Positions 24,952-33,988 of a DNA stretch of 64,000 bases are shown here, piece by piece. The translations under genes and the position numbers were made by a program. Numbering within the stretch: position 1 is the stretch's first letter; every line of letters starts with the position of its first letter. This DNA is from Paenirhodobacter hankyongi (lineage in GTDB: Bacteria; Pseudomonadota; Alphaproteobacteria; Rhodobacterales; Rhodobacteraceae), in the NCBI RefSeq assembly GCF_003664585.1, contig NZ_RCHI01000001.1:310001-374000 (forward strand), given 5' to 3'. Under the pieces are notes generated by a model that was not told where the DNA came from, made no database searches, and was given only the letters and a program-made list of their open reading frames with translations.

Positions 24952-25929
24952 ATGCCCCACGCCTCGATCATCGTGCCCGCCTTCAACGCCGAAGCCACGC
25001 TGGACGCGACGCTGCGCAGCCTGCGCGCGCAGACCTTCACCGATCTCGAGATCATCGTCGTTGATGACGGCTCGAGCGACCGCACCGCGCGGATCGCCGC
25101 GGACCATGCCGGCGAGGATGGCCGGGTGCAGCTGGTGATGCAGGCGAACCGCGGCCTTGCCGGCGCGCGCAACAGCGGCATCCAGGTTGCCCGCGGCGCG
25201 ATCATCGGCTTTTGCGACGCCGACGACCTGTGGCGCCCGCACAAGCTGGCCGCGCATGTCCGGCATCTGGCCGAGGCGCCGGCGGTGGGGCTCAGCTTTT
25301 CGGGATCGGCGCTGATCGACGGGGCCGGGCAGCCGCTCGGCCTCGCGCAGCGGCCGCGGCTCTGGGGGATCCGACCCGATCACGTCTTCCTGCGCAACCC
25401 GGTCGGCAACGGCTCGGCCGCGGTGCTGCGGCGCGCGGCGCTCGATGCCATCGCCTGGCGTCCGGCGGGCGAGACGGTGCGCGACTGGTGGTTCGACGAG
25501 CGCTTCCGGCAGTCGGAGGACATCGAATGCTGGCTGCGTCTGGCGCTGACCTCCGACTGGCAGATCGAGGGGGTGCCGGGCACGCTGACTGCCTATCGGG
25601 TGAATCCGGCGGGGCTGTCGGCGGCGGGCGGGCGGCAGCTTGCCGCCTGGGAGCGGGTGGTGGCGAAACTCGCGCCGCTCGCCCCCGATTTTTTCGCCCG
25701 GCACACGCCGGCGGCGCGCGCCTATCAGCTGCGCTATCTCGCGCGGCGCGCGGTCTCGGCGGGCGACGGGCGCGAGGCGCTGCGCCTTGTGCTTGCCAGC
25801 CTGCGCCTGTCGCGCCACCCGCTGGTGAACGAGCCGGCGAAGACCCTGGTCACGCTTGCCGCCGCGCTGGCGCTGCGGCTCTTCGGTGCCGCCGTGCTGC
25901 CCGCCCCCTTCGCCCGCCGTTCCGCCTGA
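24952..25929 (+). CDS. Glycosyltransferase family 2 (second of two)
   Basis: The 325-residue protein has the same plan as its upstream neighbour: ASIIVPAFNAEATLDATLRSL, VDDGSSDRTARI, GARNSGIQVARG, FCDADDLWRPHK as the metal-binding site, and a catalytic region with RQSEDIECWLRLA near residue 190. It probably adds another sugar of the repeat unit. CGGAGTG lies just before the ATG at 24952; the gap to the previous stop is 28 bases, so the genes are one operon. Donor and acceptor cannot be predicted. Confidence 0.88.
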   Translation: MPHASIIVPAFNAEATLDATLRSLRAQTFTDLEIIVVDDGSSDRTARIAADHAGEDGRVQLVMQANRGLAGARNSGIQVARGAIIGFCDADDLWRPHKLAAHVRHLAEAPAVGLSFSGSALIDGAGQPLGLAQRPRLWGIRPDHVFLRNPVGNGSAAVLRRAALDAIAWRPAGETVRDWWFDERFRQSEDIECWLRLALTSDWQIEGVPGTLTAYRVNPAGLSAAGGRQLAAWERVVAKLAPLAPDFFARHTPAARAYQLRYLARRAVSAGDGREALRLVLASLRLSRHPLVNEPAKTLVTLAAALALRLFGAAVLPAPFARRSA

Positions 25930-25960
25930 TCCCCCGATCCCCTGATCCCGGAGACCCGCC

Positions 25961-27010
25961 ATGACCCAGATCCTCCCCGCCGCTGCCCCCGCCCGCCTGC
26001 GCGTCGTCCACCTCGTCGATGACGGGAACTGGGGCGGCGTCACCCGCGGCATGAAGTTCCTCGGCCGCGATGCCGACCTGGCCGCCTCGGCACAGCATTC
26101 GGTCGTCACCGTCAGCCGCAGCGCGCTGTCCGCCCCGGCGCTCGAGGCCGATGTGATCGTCTCGCATCTGGCGATCAGCTGGCGCGCGCTGCCCTTCCTG
26201 ACCGCGCTGCGCGCCCGCTATGCGCATCTGCCGATGGCCCATGTCGAGCACAGCTATTGCGAGGGCTTCGTGGCCGGCAACGTGCTGCACCGGCTGCGCT
26301 TCCAGACCCTGCTGCGCAGCGCCTTCGCGATGTTCGACCGGATCTGCTCGGTCAGCGCAGCGCAGGGCGAGTGGCTGGTGGCGCGCGGTCTGGTCGGGCG
26401 CGAGCGGTTGCAGGTGCTGCGTTCCTGCGGCGGCGTCGCCGATTTCCTCGACCTGCCGCTGGCCGAGGGCGCGCCGCGCGCCTTTGGTGCGATCGGCCGT
26501 TTCGACCGGCAGAAGGGGTTCGATCTGCTGATCGAGGCGTTCCGCCGGGTCGCGGTGCCGGGCGCGACGCTGACGCTGGTGGGCGACGGGCCCGAACGCG
26601 GCCGGCTCGAGGCGCTGGCGGCGGGGGATCCGCGCATCGGTTTCGCCGGCTATTCCGCCAGCCCCGCGACGATGATGCGCCGTTTCGATGCGGTGGTGAT
26701 GCCCTCGCGGTGGGAGGCCTATGGGCTTGTCGCGCTCGAGGCGATGGCGGCGGGGCGGGATCTGCTGGTCTCGGGCGTCGATGGGCTCGCCGATCACGTG
26801 GGGCGCGGCGCGCGGCTGTGCCGGGGGCGGGAGGCCGAGGACTGGGCCGCGGCGCTCACCGATCTCGCGGCGCAGGACCCGGCGCAGGCCTGCGCGCGCC
26901 GGCTGGCCGGCCGTGCCGCGGTCGTGGGGGCCGAGGCCGAGTTCCGCGCGGGCTATGACCGGCTGGTGCGCGACCTGAGCGCGGCGCCCGAGCTGGCGCG
27001 GGCGGTCTGA
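25961..27010 (+). CDS. Glycosyltransferase family 4-like (GT-B)
   Basis: The 349-residue protein has a GT-B C-terminal domain typical of GT4: GAIGRFDRQKGFDLLIEAFRRV (about residues 175-195), LTLVGDGPERGRLEAL, IGFAGYSASPATMMRRFDAVVMPSRWEAYGLVALEAMAAG with the EAYGLVALE version of the EX7E motif. The N-terminal half has VHLVDDGNWGGVTRGMKFL, an acceptor-side start. It ends the rightward glycosyltransferase run; the convergent AEC transporter ends five bases beyond its stop. GGAGA precedes the ATG by seven bases. Confidence 0.88.
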   Translation: MTQILPAAAPARLRVVHLVDDGNWGGVTRGMKFLGRDADLAASAQHSVVTVSRSALSAPALEADVIVSHLAISWRALPFLTALRARYAHLPMAHVEHSYCEGFVAGNVLHRLRFQTLLRSAFAMFDRICSVSAAQGEWLVARGLVGRERLQVLRSCGGVADFLDLPLAEGAPRAFGAIGRFDRQKGFDLLIEAFRRVAVPGATLTLVGDGPERGRLEALAAGDPRIGFAGYSASPATMMRRFDAVVMPSRWEAYGLVALEAMAAGRDLLVSGVDGLADHVGRGARLCRGREAEDWAAALTDLAAQDPAQACARRLAGRAAVVGAEAEFRAGYDRLVRDLSAAPELARAV

Positions 27011-27014
27011 GCGC

Positions 27015-27959
27015 TCAGGGCAGGATCGCGAGCCAGGCCCAGATCGTCAGCACCGACATCGCGGTGGCGACCAGCACCGAGGAGGCGGCGACGCGTTTCG
27101 CCGCGCCATACATGTTGGCGAAGATGTAGGTGTTGACGCCCGGCGCCATCGCCGCGCTCATCACCACCGAGCGCAGCCCCGCCGTCGGCAGGTGGAACAC
27201 CCATTGCGCCAGCGCATATGCCACCGCCGGATGTACGATCAGCGACAGCGTGGTGACCATGGCAATTGCCCGACCGTCGCCCGCGGGCCGGTAGCGCAGC
27301 AGCACGCCGCCAAGTGCGAAGAGGGCGGCGGGCAGTGCGGCATCGGCCACCATGTCGATCGCCGCCCAGCCCGGTTCGGGCATCTCGAGCCCGGTGAGCG
27401 CGGTGAAGACGCGGATCGCAAAGCCGCACAGGATGCCGATCACCATCGGCGTGGTCAGCACGCCGCGCAGTGCATTGAGCGCCACCGTGCCCAGCCCCGC
27501 GCCCCGCGAGCGCGTGGCCTCCATCGTCAGGATGCCGGCGGTGAACAGCAGCGGCGAATGGATCGAGATGATCGCGAAATTGCCGTCGAGCGCGTCGTGG
27601 CCATAGGCGCGCTCGGTGATCGGGATGCCGAGCAGCAGCGCGTTCGAGAACAGGCAGCAAAAGCCGATCGCCGCGGCATCGACGGGGGTGCGGTCGAGCC
27701 AGAGCCGCGACAGCGCGATGCCGAGGCCGAAGGCGACGAAGGCCCCGACATAGAACGAGATCATCAGCCCCGCGTCATAGCTGGCGCCGAGGTCGAGCTT
27801 GGCGATCGAGCGGGCCAGAAGCACCGGGATCGCGAAGGTCTGCGCAAAGCGCATCACCCCGTCGATCGCCGCCTCCGAGATCAGCCGGCGCCAGGCGGCG
27901 AGATAGCCGAAGCCAAGCACCAGGAAGACGGGCAGGACGACATTGAAGAGGCCGCTCAT
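27015..27959 (-). CDS. AEC-family membrane transporter
   Basis: The 314-residue protein has ten hydrophobic segments in two groups of five, the plan of the auxin-efflux-carrier (AEC, membrane transport protein) family. Typical are the N-terminal LFNVVLPVFLVLGFGYLAAWR and the second-half MSAAMAPGVNTYIFANMYG. Members in bacteria move malate, malonate or other compounds; no substrate can be read here. Its ATG overlaps the stop of the upstream metallo-hydrolase gene by four bases, so it is the last gene of the leftward housekeeping operon that begins with the SPOR lipoprotein or DD-carboxypeptidase. Confidence 0.88.
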   Translation of the reverse strand: MSGLFNVVLPVFLVLGFGYLAAWRRLISEAAIDGVMRFAQTFAIPVLLARSIAKLDLGASYDAGLMISFYVGAFVAFGLGIALSRLWLDRTPVDAAAIGFCCLFSNALLLGIPITERAYGHDALDGNFAIISIHSPLLFTAGILTMEATRSRGAGLGTVALNALRGVLTTPMVIGILCGFAIRVFTALTGLEMPEPGWAAIDMVADAALPAALFALGGVLLRYRPAGDGRAIAMVTTLSLIVHPAVAYALAQWVFHLPTAGLRSVVMSAAMAPGVNTYIFANMYGAAKRVAASSVLVATAMSVLTIWAWLAILP

Positions 27960-28756
27960 TCGGCGGCGAACTCCAGCACCATGCCGTCATAGGCGGCGCG
28001 GATGTTCTCGGGCGTTTCGGCCTCGACCGCGTCGTGGTCGAGGTCGATGTGCATGTTGGTCAGCACCCCCGAGGCCGCGCCGGAGCGTTCGATCCATTCG
28101 AGCGCGAGGGCCAGGTGGGCATGGGTCGGGTGCGGCGTGCGGCGCAGCGCGTCAAGCACCCAGCAATCGAGCCCGCCGAGATGGCGCCAGGCCTCTTCGG
28201 GAATGTCGCTGACGTCGGGCAGATAGGCGAGCCCGCCGATGCGGAAGCCGAGCGCGTCGATATTGCCGTGTTCGACCCGGAACGGGGTGAAGCGGATCGG
28301 ACCGCCGGCGCCGTCGATCTCGAACGGGCCGTGGATCGCGCGCAAATCGCAGATCGGGTGATAATTGCTGTCCGGCGGCTGCACGAAGGCATAGCCGAAG
28401 CGGTTGATCAGCGCCTCCTGCGTGTCGCTGTCGGCCCAGACCGGCAGGCGGCGGCGCATGTTGAAGGTGATCTGGCGCAGGTCATCGAGGCCGTGCACGT
28501 GATCGGCGTGGCTGTGGGTATAGACCACCGCATCGAGCTCGCCGACCTCGGCGCGCAGCAGTTGCTCGCGCATGTCGGGCGAGGTGTCGATCAGCACCCG
28601 GGTGATGCCGGTGGGCGCCACCCGCTCGACCAGCATCGAGCAGCGGGTGCGGCGGTTCTTCGGGTTCTCCGGGTTGCACTCGCCCCAGATGCCCCCGAGG
28701 CGCGGCACGCCGCCGGAGGAGCCGCAGCCGAGGATGGTGAAACGCATGCGGGTCAT
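27956..28756 (-). CDS. Metallo-beta-lactamase-fold hydrolase (PhnP/RNase Z-like)
   Basis: The 266-residue protein opens with RFTILGCGSSGGVPRLGG and has the metal-binding THSHADHVHGLDD motif near residue 80, an RVEHGNIDALGFRIGG stretch and a later LDCWVLDALRR. This is the pattern of the PhnP-like phosphodiesterase group. The ATG at 28756 overlaps the TatD stop by four bases; a second ATG three codons in is possible. The gene order tmk-holB-tatD-MBL is widely conserved in alphaproteobacteria, which suggests a role linked to nucleic-acid metabolism, though the substrate is unknown. Confidence 0.88.
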   Translation of the reverse strand: MTRMRFTILGCGSSGGVPRLGGIWGECNPENPKNRRTRCSMLVERVAPTGITRVLIDTSPDMREQLLRAEVGELDAVVYTHSHADHVHGLDDLRQITFNMRRRLPVWADSDTQEALINRFGYAFVQPPDSNYHPICDLRAIHGPFEIDGAGGPIRFTPFRVEHGNIDALGFRIGGLAYLPDVSDIPEEAWRHLGGLDCWVLDALRRTPHPTHAHLALALEWIERSGAASGVLTNMHIDLDHDAVEAETPENIRAAYDGMVLEFAAE

Positions 28757-29571
28757 CGGGCGGCCTTCGTGAAGAGACGGTCGAAATTGGCGGAGGTGGC
28801 GGCGGCGAAGGCGGCATAGTCGAGGCCGAAGACCTCGGCGCCGACGGCCGCGGTCATCGCGGTATAGGCGGGTTCGTTGCGCTTGCCGCGCTTGGGCTTG
28901 GGCGCAAGATAGGGGCTGTCGGTCTCGACCAGGATCCGGTCGAGCGGCGCGGCGGCGAAGATGTCGCGCACCTCCTGCGATTTCGGGAAGGTCGCGATGC
29001 CCGACATCGACAGGTAGAAGCCGAGGTCGATCGCGGTGCGGGCCAGCTCCGGGCCGGACGAGAAGCAATGCATGACGCAGCTGAAGGGTTTCTCCTTCAT
29101 CCCCGCGGTCAGGATCGCGGCGGTGTCCGCGTCGGCGTCGCGGGTGTGGATGATGAGCGGCAGGCCGGTCTCCTGCGCCGCGGTGATGTGGACGCGCAGC
29201 GAGACCTTCTGCACCTCGGCGCTGTCCGGGGTGTAGTGATAATCAAGCCCGGTCTCGCCCAGGCCGACGAATTTCGGGTGGCGGGCAAGGGCGATCAGCT
29301 CGTCCACCGTCGCCATCGGTTCCTCGGCCGCGCTCATCGGATGGGTGCCGGCGGCATAGAAGACGCCGTCATAGGCCTCGGCGATCGCCCGCACCGCGGG
29401 TTCCGAGCGCAGTCGGGTGCAGATCGTCACCATCCGGGTGACGCCGGCGGCGCGCGCCCGCGCGATCACCTCGGGCAGTTCCTCGGCGAAATCGGGGAAA
29501 TCGAGGTGGCAGTGGCTGTCGACGATTTCGGAAATGGGGGGGATTTCGGAAATGAGGGTATTGTCAGCCAC
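28753..29571 (-). CDS. TatD-family metal-dependent DNase/hydrolase
   Basis: The 272-residue TIM-barrel protein shows the TatD metal ligands: DSHCHLDFPDF near residue 18, the Glu in GLGETGLDYHY, a His in IIHTRDAD, a His in CVMHCFSSG and the Asp in ETDSPYLAPKPKRGKRNEP. TatD enzymes are 3'-5' exonucleases or related hydrolases, and the family is often found after holB as here. The first 13 residues (MADNTLISEIPPI) precede the conserved start; a GTG further in (IVDSH) is an alternative. The gene is 27 bases downstream of holB. Confidence 0.93.
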   Translation of the reverse strand: MADNTLISEIPPISEIVDSHCHLDFPDFAEELPEVIARARAAGVTRMVTICTRLRSEPAVRAIAEAYDGVFYAAGTHPMSAAEEPMATVDELIALARHPKFVGLGETGLDYHYTPDSAEVQKVSLRVHITAAQETGLPLIIHTRDADADTAAILTAGMKEKPFSCVMHCFSSGPELARTAIDLGFYLSMSGIATFPKSQEVRDIFAAAPLDRILVETDSPYLAPKPKRGKRNEPAYTAMTAAVGAEVFGLDYAAFAAATSANFDRLFTKAAR

Positions 29572-29598
29572 GGGCCTTGTCCTTTCGGCGCGGTGCCG

Positions 29599-30714
29599 TC
29601 AGGCGGCGGCCGCGGTCATCTCCAGAACCATATCCATCACGAGGGCGGCAGGGTCAAGGTTGACCCCCTTGCCGTGACGGGCGCGGGCGCCGAGGCTTTG
29701 GTGAAGTGACGCCCATTTCATCGCCGCCGCCCCGTCGGGGGCAAGGCGCGCCATCAGCTCGGCCTCGCCCGGCGCGCCCTCGGGCATGGGCGGGCCGACC
29801 AGCCCGGCGCGGGCAAGGCGGGCAAGGAAGAGCTCGATCAGCCCCAGAAGCAGGTCATAGCGCGGTTCGTTCGCCTTGCCGGTGATGCTGTCGGCCAGCG
29901 CAATCGCCCTTGGCCGGTCGAGCCGGGGCAGGGTGGCGAAGAGCGCGACGAGCGCCGAATAGGTTTCCAGCCCGCCGAGGTTCAGAAGCCGGATCGCCTC
30001 GCCGACCGAGCCGGAGGCGAGCGCCGCGAGTGCCTCTTCCTCGCCTTCGGTCTCGGCGCCGGCGGCGGCAAGCGCGCGCGCCATGTCGGCAGGGGCAAGG
30101 GTGGCGAGCCGCAGCTCGCGGCAGCGCGAACGGATCGTCGGCAGCAGCCGCGCCGGCTGATGCGTGACGAGGAGGAAGGTCACCCGCTCGGGCGGTTCCT
30201 CAAGGAGCTTCAGCAGCGCGTTCGCGGCCTGGGTGTTCATCTCGTCGGCGGCATCGACGATCACCACGCGCCGCCCGCCCTCGGCAGCCGAGAGCTGCAG
30301 GAAGTTCTTCAGCTTGCGCACCTCGTCGACGCGGATGTCGAGCGAGAGCGCGCTTTCGGTGGCGTTCGGGCCGCGTTTCAGCACGAAGACCCCGGCCTCG
30401 GAGCCCGCATGGATGCGCCGGCACACCGGGTCGTCGGGATCGGTGTCAAGGCTCGTGGGTGGTTCGGGCGTGCCGAAAAGGCCCGCGGGCTCGGCCGCGC
30501 CGCGGGTCAGCAGGAAGCGGGTGATGCGCCAGGCAAGCGTCGCCTTGCCGGTGCCGCGCGGGCCGGTCAGCATCCAGGCGTGGTGCAGCCGGCCGGTGGT
30601 GAAGGCGGTCAGGAAATCGGCCTCGGCGCGCTCCTGCCCGAACAGGGCCAGGGTGTCGCGCGGGTGGGGGGCGCCTTCGACCTGTGTCGGGTCGGGCAGG
30701 TCCTCGGCGCTCAT
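29599..30714 (-). CDS. holB: DNA polymerase III delta' subunit
   Basis: The 371-residue protein is a clamp-loader subunit. Visible are a P-loop-like TGPRGTGKATLAWRI (about residue 50), the sensor region VDAADEMNTQAANALLKLLEEPP (about residues 155-175) and LVTHQPARLLPTIRSRCREL, all typical of delta'. The zinc-finger cysteines present in some homologues are missing, which is usual in alphaproteobacteria. Its ATG overlaps the tmk stop by four bases, the widespread tmk-holB arrangement. The Lys of the P-loop is present, but the Ser/Thr after it is Ala, consistent with delta' not hydrolysing ATP. Confidence 0.93.
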   Translation of the reverse strand: MSAEDLPDPTQVEGAPHPRDTLALFGQERAEADFLTAFTTGRLHHAWMLTGPRGTGKATLAWRITRFLLTRGAAEPAGLFGTPEPPTSLDTDPDDPVCRRIHAGSEAGVFVLKRGPNATESALSLDIRVDEVRKLKNFLQLSAAEGGRRVVIVDAADEMNTQAANALLKLLEEPPERVTFLLVTHQPARLLPTIRSRCRELRLATLAPADMARALAAAGAETEGEEEALAALASGSVGEAIRLLNLGGLETYSALVALFATLPRLDRPRAIALADSITGKANEPRYDLLLGLIELFLARLARAGLVGPPMPEGAPGEAELMARLAPDGAAAMKWASLHQSLGARARHGKGVNLDPAALVMDMVLEMTAAAA

Positions 30715-31331
30715 GCCCGCGCCTCAAGCGCCGCACGCGCGGTCGCAAGGATCGCGGCCGAGACCTCTTCCTTCGGCGCGGCGCCGTCGAAGATGCGGAA
30801 GCGCGGTGCGAATTCGCGGGCAAGCGCCAGGAAGCCCGCGCGCATCCGCACCTGCAGATCGAGACCGAAATCCTCGAAGCGTTCCTCCTTGCCCTGCCGG
30901 CCCTTGGCGCGGGCAAGGCCGACTTCGGGCGGCAGGTCGATGAGGAAGGTCAGGTCCGGCTCGCGGCCGATCATCAGGCCGTGCAGCTGATCGACGAGGC
31001 CGCGCAGGTCGCCGCGGCTGAGGCCCTGATACATCCGCGTGGAATCGGCGAAGCGGTCGCAGATCACGATCCGGCCGGCAGCGAGCGCGGGGGCGATGGT
31101 GCGCTCGAGATGGTCGCGGCGGGCGGCGGTGAAGAGCAGGATCTCGGTCTCGGCCGACCAGCGGTCCGGGTCGCCTTCAAGGACAAGGCGGCGGATCTCC
31201 TCGGCGCCGGGCGAGCCGCCGGGCTCGCGCGTCAGCACGACGTCATGGCCCTCGGCCCTCAGCGCCTCGGCCAGCAGCCGCGCCTGCGTGGATTTCCCCG
31301 ATCCGTCGATGCCTTCGAAGGTGATGAACAT
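30711..31331 (-). CDS. tmk: Thymidylate kinase
   Basis: The 206-residue protein phosphorylates dTMP to dTDP. It has the P-loop FEGIDGSGKSTQ at residues 4-15, the DR(Y/F)-type motif CDRFADSTRMYQG near residue 95, REPGGSPGAEEIR near residue 37 and the LID segment RAKGRQGKEERFED near residue 150. Length matches the family. It precedes holB with a four-base overlap and follows the DD-carboxypeptidase gene by six bases, so all are likely one operon. Confidence 0.97.
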   Translation of the reverse strand: MFITFEGIDGSGKSTQARLLAEALRAEGHDVVLTREPGGSPGAEEIRRLVLEGDPDRWSAETEILLFTAARRDHLERTIAPALAAGRIVICDRFADSTRMYQGLSRGDLRGLVDQLHGLMIGREPDLTFLIDLPPEVGLARAKGRQGKEERFEDFGLDLQVRMRAGFLALAREFAPRFRIFDGAAPKEEVSAAILATARAALEARA

Positions 31332-31337
31332 CCGGCC

Positions 31338-32510
31338 TCAGCTGTTCGCGCCGGAGGCGGCCTGGAAGGCGCGGGCCGAAAGCCGGCCGATCGCCGTCTT
31401 CATCCGCACGAGAAAGCCGCCCTCGGCGACATCGGCGGTGGCGACAAGCGGCACCGTCGTCGGCTCGTCAAGGCCCGGGATGTGGATCACCAGCTGGCCG
31501 AGCGTGTCGCCGGCCTTCACCGGCGCCTGCACCGGGCCGTTGAACACCGCCTCGGCCTTCACGCCTTCCTTGGCGCCCGCGGGCAGCAGCAGCGTCACGT
31601 CCTCGGCCGGCGCCAGGCCCACCGTCGGCGCGGCGCCGAGCCAGACCGGCGCCTCGGCGAGCTGCGTGCCCTTCGTCGCCATGGTGTTCAGCACGAACTG
31701 ACGGAACGCCCAGTTCGCCACCGCCTCGGCCTCCTGCGCGCGCTCGGTGTCCGAGGCCATGCCGGACAGCACGAAGACGATGCGCCGTTCGCCCATCACC
31801 GCCGAGCCGACAAGGCCGAAGCCCGCCTCTTCGGTGTGGCCGGTCTTCAGCCCGTCGGCGTGCCAGTCGGCGGCCGAGATCTTCAGCAGCGGGTTGCGGT
31901 TATGCGCGTTCGCCGGGGCGCGGTCCTTGTAATTGTAGGTCGTTTCCGAGAACAGCGGGTAGTATTCCGGGAAGGTGGTGATGATGTGGGCGGCGAGCAC
32001 GCCGAGGTCATGCATCGACATGCGCTGGCCCGGGTCCGGCCAGCCCGAGGCATTGGCGAAGGTCGAGTCGGTCATGCCGAGTGCGCGGGCGCGTTCGGTC
32101 ATCAGCCGCGCGAAGGCCTCTTCCGAGCCGGCGAGCCCCTCGGCCACCACGACGCAGGCGTCATTGCCCGAGTTGATCGCGATGCCCTGCATCAGCTCGC
32201 GCACCGAGGGGCGGTCGAGCTCGTTGAGGAACATCGTCGAGCCGCCCATCTGCTTGGCCCGGGTCGAGACGGCGAAGGTGGTGTCCGGTGTCACCCGGCC
32301 GTCGCGCAGCGCGTCGAACAGCAGCTCGAGCGTCATCAGCTTCGACATCGAGGCGGGGGGCAGCGGCACGTCCGCGTTCTTCTCGAGCAGCACTGTGCGG
32401 GTCGTCATGTCGTAGACCCAGGCGGAATTGGCCCGGGTCTCGAAGGCGCGCGCGGGAAGCGCTGCAAGCAGCGCGAGGGTCAGGACGGCGGCGAGGCGGA
32501 GAAACGGCAT
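31338..32510 (-). CDS. D-alanyl-D-alanine carboxypeptidase (PBP5/6 type)
   Basis: The 390-residue protein begins with a signal peptide (MPFLRLAAVLTLALLAALPARA, cleavage before FET about residue 23). The peptidase S11 motifs are in order: SxxK in PASMSKLMT near residue 54, SxN in INSGNDACV near residue 113, and KTG in LKTGHTEEAG near residue 215. A C-terminal PBP5-C-like beta domain (about 265-360) follows, and the tail RAFQAASGANS could anchor to the membrane. It trims the terminal D-Ala of peptidoglycan peptides in the periplasm. The SPOR lipoprotein gene lies 15 bases upstream in the same direction. Confidence 0.95.
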   Translation of the reverse strand: MPFLRLAAVLTLALLAALPARAFETRANSAWVYDMTTRTVLLEKNADVPLPPASMSKLMTLELLFDALRDGRVTPDTTFAVSTRAKQMGGSTMFLNELDRPSVRELMQGIAINSGNDACVVVAEGLAGSEEAFARLMTERARALGMTDSTFANASGWPDPGQRMSMHDLGVLAAHIITTFPEYYPLFSETTYNYKDRAPANAHNRNPLLKISAADWHADGLKTGHTEEAGFGLVGSAVMGERRIVFVLSGMASDTERAQEAEAVANWAFRQFVLNTMATKGTQLAEAPVWLGAAPTVGLAPAEDVTLLLPAGAKEGVKAEAVFNGPVQAPVKAGDTLGQLVIHIPGLDEPTTVPLVATADVAEGGFLVRMKTAIGRLSARAFQAASGANS

Positions 32511-32525
32511 CGGGACGGGACTTCC

Positions 32526-33455
32526 TTATTTCGTGACGGCGTAGGCGTCGGGATAGCCGAGGCCCTGGATCTTCTTGAGCAACGCATCGCGCTCGCCCGC
32601 GCCCGAGGCGGGGCCGGCGACGACGCGCCAGAAGGTCTTGCCCTGGCTCTGTTCGGTGCGCACGGCGGCGGGCACGCCCGCCTTCTTGATCTGCTCGGCA
32701 GCGCGCTTGGCGTTCGCCTCGACCGAGAAGATGCCGATCTGCACATAGACCTTTCCGGCCGGCGCCTTGGCGGCCGGCGCGGCGGGTTTTGCCGGCGCGG
32801 CGGGGGCCGCGGCGGCGGGTTTGCCTGCGGCGGCGGGCGTGGCCGGGGCAGGGGCGGGCTTTTCGCCCGGTTTCGGCGGCTTCGCGCCCTTGTCGGCAAG
32901 CGGCTGTGCCGCGATCGGTTCCGGGGCGGCGATCACCGGGTCGGTGACGATCGGGGCGGTGCCCTCGGCCGGGGCCTCCTCGCGGCGCAGCGCGACGACC
33001 GAAAGCTTCGCCGGCGCGCCGGCAAGCAGGCCAAGCGCCGCCGCGGCGTCCGAGGACACCTGCAGCTTGGGGCCGGGGTTGTCGCGCTCGCGCCGGAACA
33101 GCGCACCGATCACGAACTTGCCGTTCGCGGTGTTGCGGATGATCACCCGTTCGGGGTCCTTCACCGTCGGATGGGCGACCCAGACGCCACCGAGCGAGGG
33201 GCGGCCATCCCACAGGCCTTCCTCCTCGACGGAGAAGGCCTGCGGCGCCTCGACGTCACGCTCGACCAGCCGGGCCGAGGTGGCGGGGGCGACGTCGGAG
33301 CCGGTGGCGGTGCCATCCGCGGCGGCCTTCGGAGCGGATTTCAGGAAGCCGAAGGGCTGCGTGCCCTCCTGGCAGCCCGCCAGCGCGAGCGCCGCCCCCA
33401 GCATCAGACCAAATCGCTTGCCCGGGTGTTTGCCCTGCGTCGTGTCGCCCATCAT
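32526..33455 (-). CDS. SPOR-domain lipoprotein
   Basis: The 309-residue product has a lipoprotein signal (RFGLMLGAALALAGC, lipobox LAGC at about residues 25-28). A middle domain of about 100 residues (SLGGVWVAHPTVKDPERVIIRN) resembles the central part of septal-ring lipoprotein RlpA homologues in Rhodobacterales, followed by an Ala/Pro/Lys-rich linker (about 165-225) and a C-terminal SPOR domain (about 228-305, VYVQIGIFSVEANAKRAAEQIKK), which binds denuded peptidoglycan. Start is the ATG at 33455 or the next codon at 33452; GAGGGG lies immediately before. It heads the leftward operon with the DD-carboxypeptidase, which fits a cell-wall role. I do not see RlpA's double-psi barrel clearly. Confidence 0.85.
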   Translation of the reverse strand: MMGDTTQGKHPGKRFGLMLGAALALAGCQEGTQPFGFLKSAPKAAADGTATGSDVAPATSARLVERDVEAPQAFSVEEEGLWDGRPSLGGVWVAHPTVKDPERVIIRNTANGKFVIGALFRRERDNPGPKLQVSSDAAAALGLLAGAPAKLSVVALRREEAPAEGTAPIVTDPVIAAPEPIAAQPLADKGAKPPKPGEKPAPAPATPAAAGKPAAAAPAAPAKPAAPAAKAPAGKVYVQIGIFSVEANAKRAAEQIKKAGVPAAVRTEQSQGKTFWRVVAGPASGAGERDALLKKIQGLGYPDAYAVTK

Positions 33456-33650
33456 GCCCCTCTTCGCGCGGGCTGTTCCCGCGTCCGTTGCGGGCCCTTC
33501 GGCCCTTGTCCCACCGGCGCGGCCCCCCGCGCAGTCGCGCCGACTGTAGCGTTTCGGGCGTAGCAAGGAAAGCATCCGGGAGCCTCCGGGGCGGAAATCG
33601 GCGGCGGGTGGCTTTCAGAATCGCGTGAAGCCCGCTAGGCGGGGCGGGCC

Positions 33651-33740
33651 GGAAGCGTGGCCGAGTGGTTTAAGGCTCTGGTCTTGAAAACCAGCGTGGG
33701 GGAGACCCCACCGTGGGTTCGAATCCCACCGCTTCCGCCA
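33651..33740 (+). tRNA. tRNA-Ser (anticodon UGA)
   Basis: A 90-base class II tRNA: acceptor stem GGAAGCG pairs with CGCTTCC (33730-33736), discriminator G and encoded CCA at 33738-33740. The anticodon stem CTGGT/ACCAG encloses CTTGAAA, giving anticodon TGA (reads UCA-type serine codons). The extra arm is long (GCGTGGGGGAGACCCCACC), as expected for tRNA-Ser, and the T loop is GGTTCGAATCC. Its 3' end is the insertion site of the island that follows. Confidence 0.98.
33726..33740 (+). repeat. Left attachment core (attL) within the tRNA-Ser 3' end
   Basis: CCACCGCTTCCGCCA, the last 15 bases of the tRNA gene, recurs in the same orientation at 53873-53887, immediately outside the integrase end. 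Tyrosine integrases commonly recombine in tRNA 3' ends and restore them, so this marks the left border of the island. Confidence 0.88.
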
Positions 33741-33787
33741 ATTAGCATTGAAAACATGTGTAAATATCCGTTTATTAGATAGATACC

Positions 33788-33840
33788 CGCCCATCAACCC
33801 GCCTTCCTGAAAACGCTTGGATGCAACGCGATCCGACGGG
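33788..33840 (+). repeat. Left copy of a 53-bp direct repeat flanking the Zorya module
   Basis: This 53-base segment, beginning CGCCCATCAACCCGCC, matches 41728-41780 at 48 of 53 positions in direct orientation. It lies between the tRNA and the end of zorD, in non-coding DNA. A second short match, AGCATTGAAAAC, occurs upstream of both copies (33744-33755 and 41652-41663). Confidence 0.85.
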
Positions 33841-33988
33841 TTCTTCGGGCTTGTCGAGAAGATTGACCTAGATGCCGGGTATTCCCTTCCACTGCAGAGG
33901 CATGATGAAGATGCGATCTCGGATAGCTATGGCCGGGCAGTTGGAAAGGGTGAAAAGCTGGAAGCAAGACAGGTTCAGGCCACGGGTG

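Noticed and set aside
33615-33797. A short leftward frame across the tRNA
   Set aside because: It is antisense to the tRNA-Ser gene and its translation (KRWDSNPRWG) is a well-known spurious product of tRNA antisense DNA.
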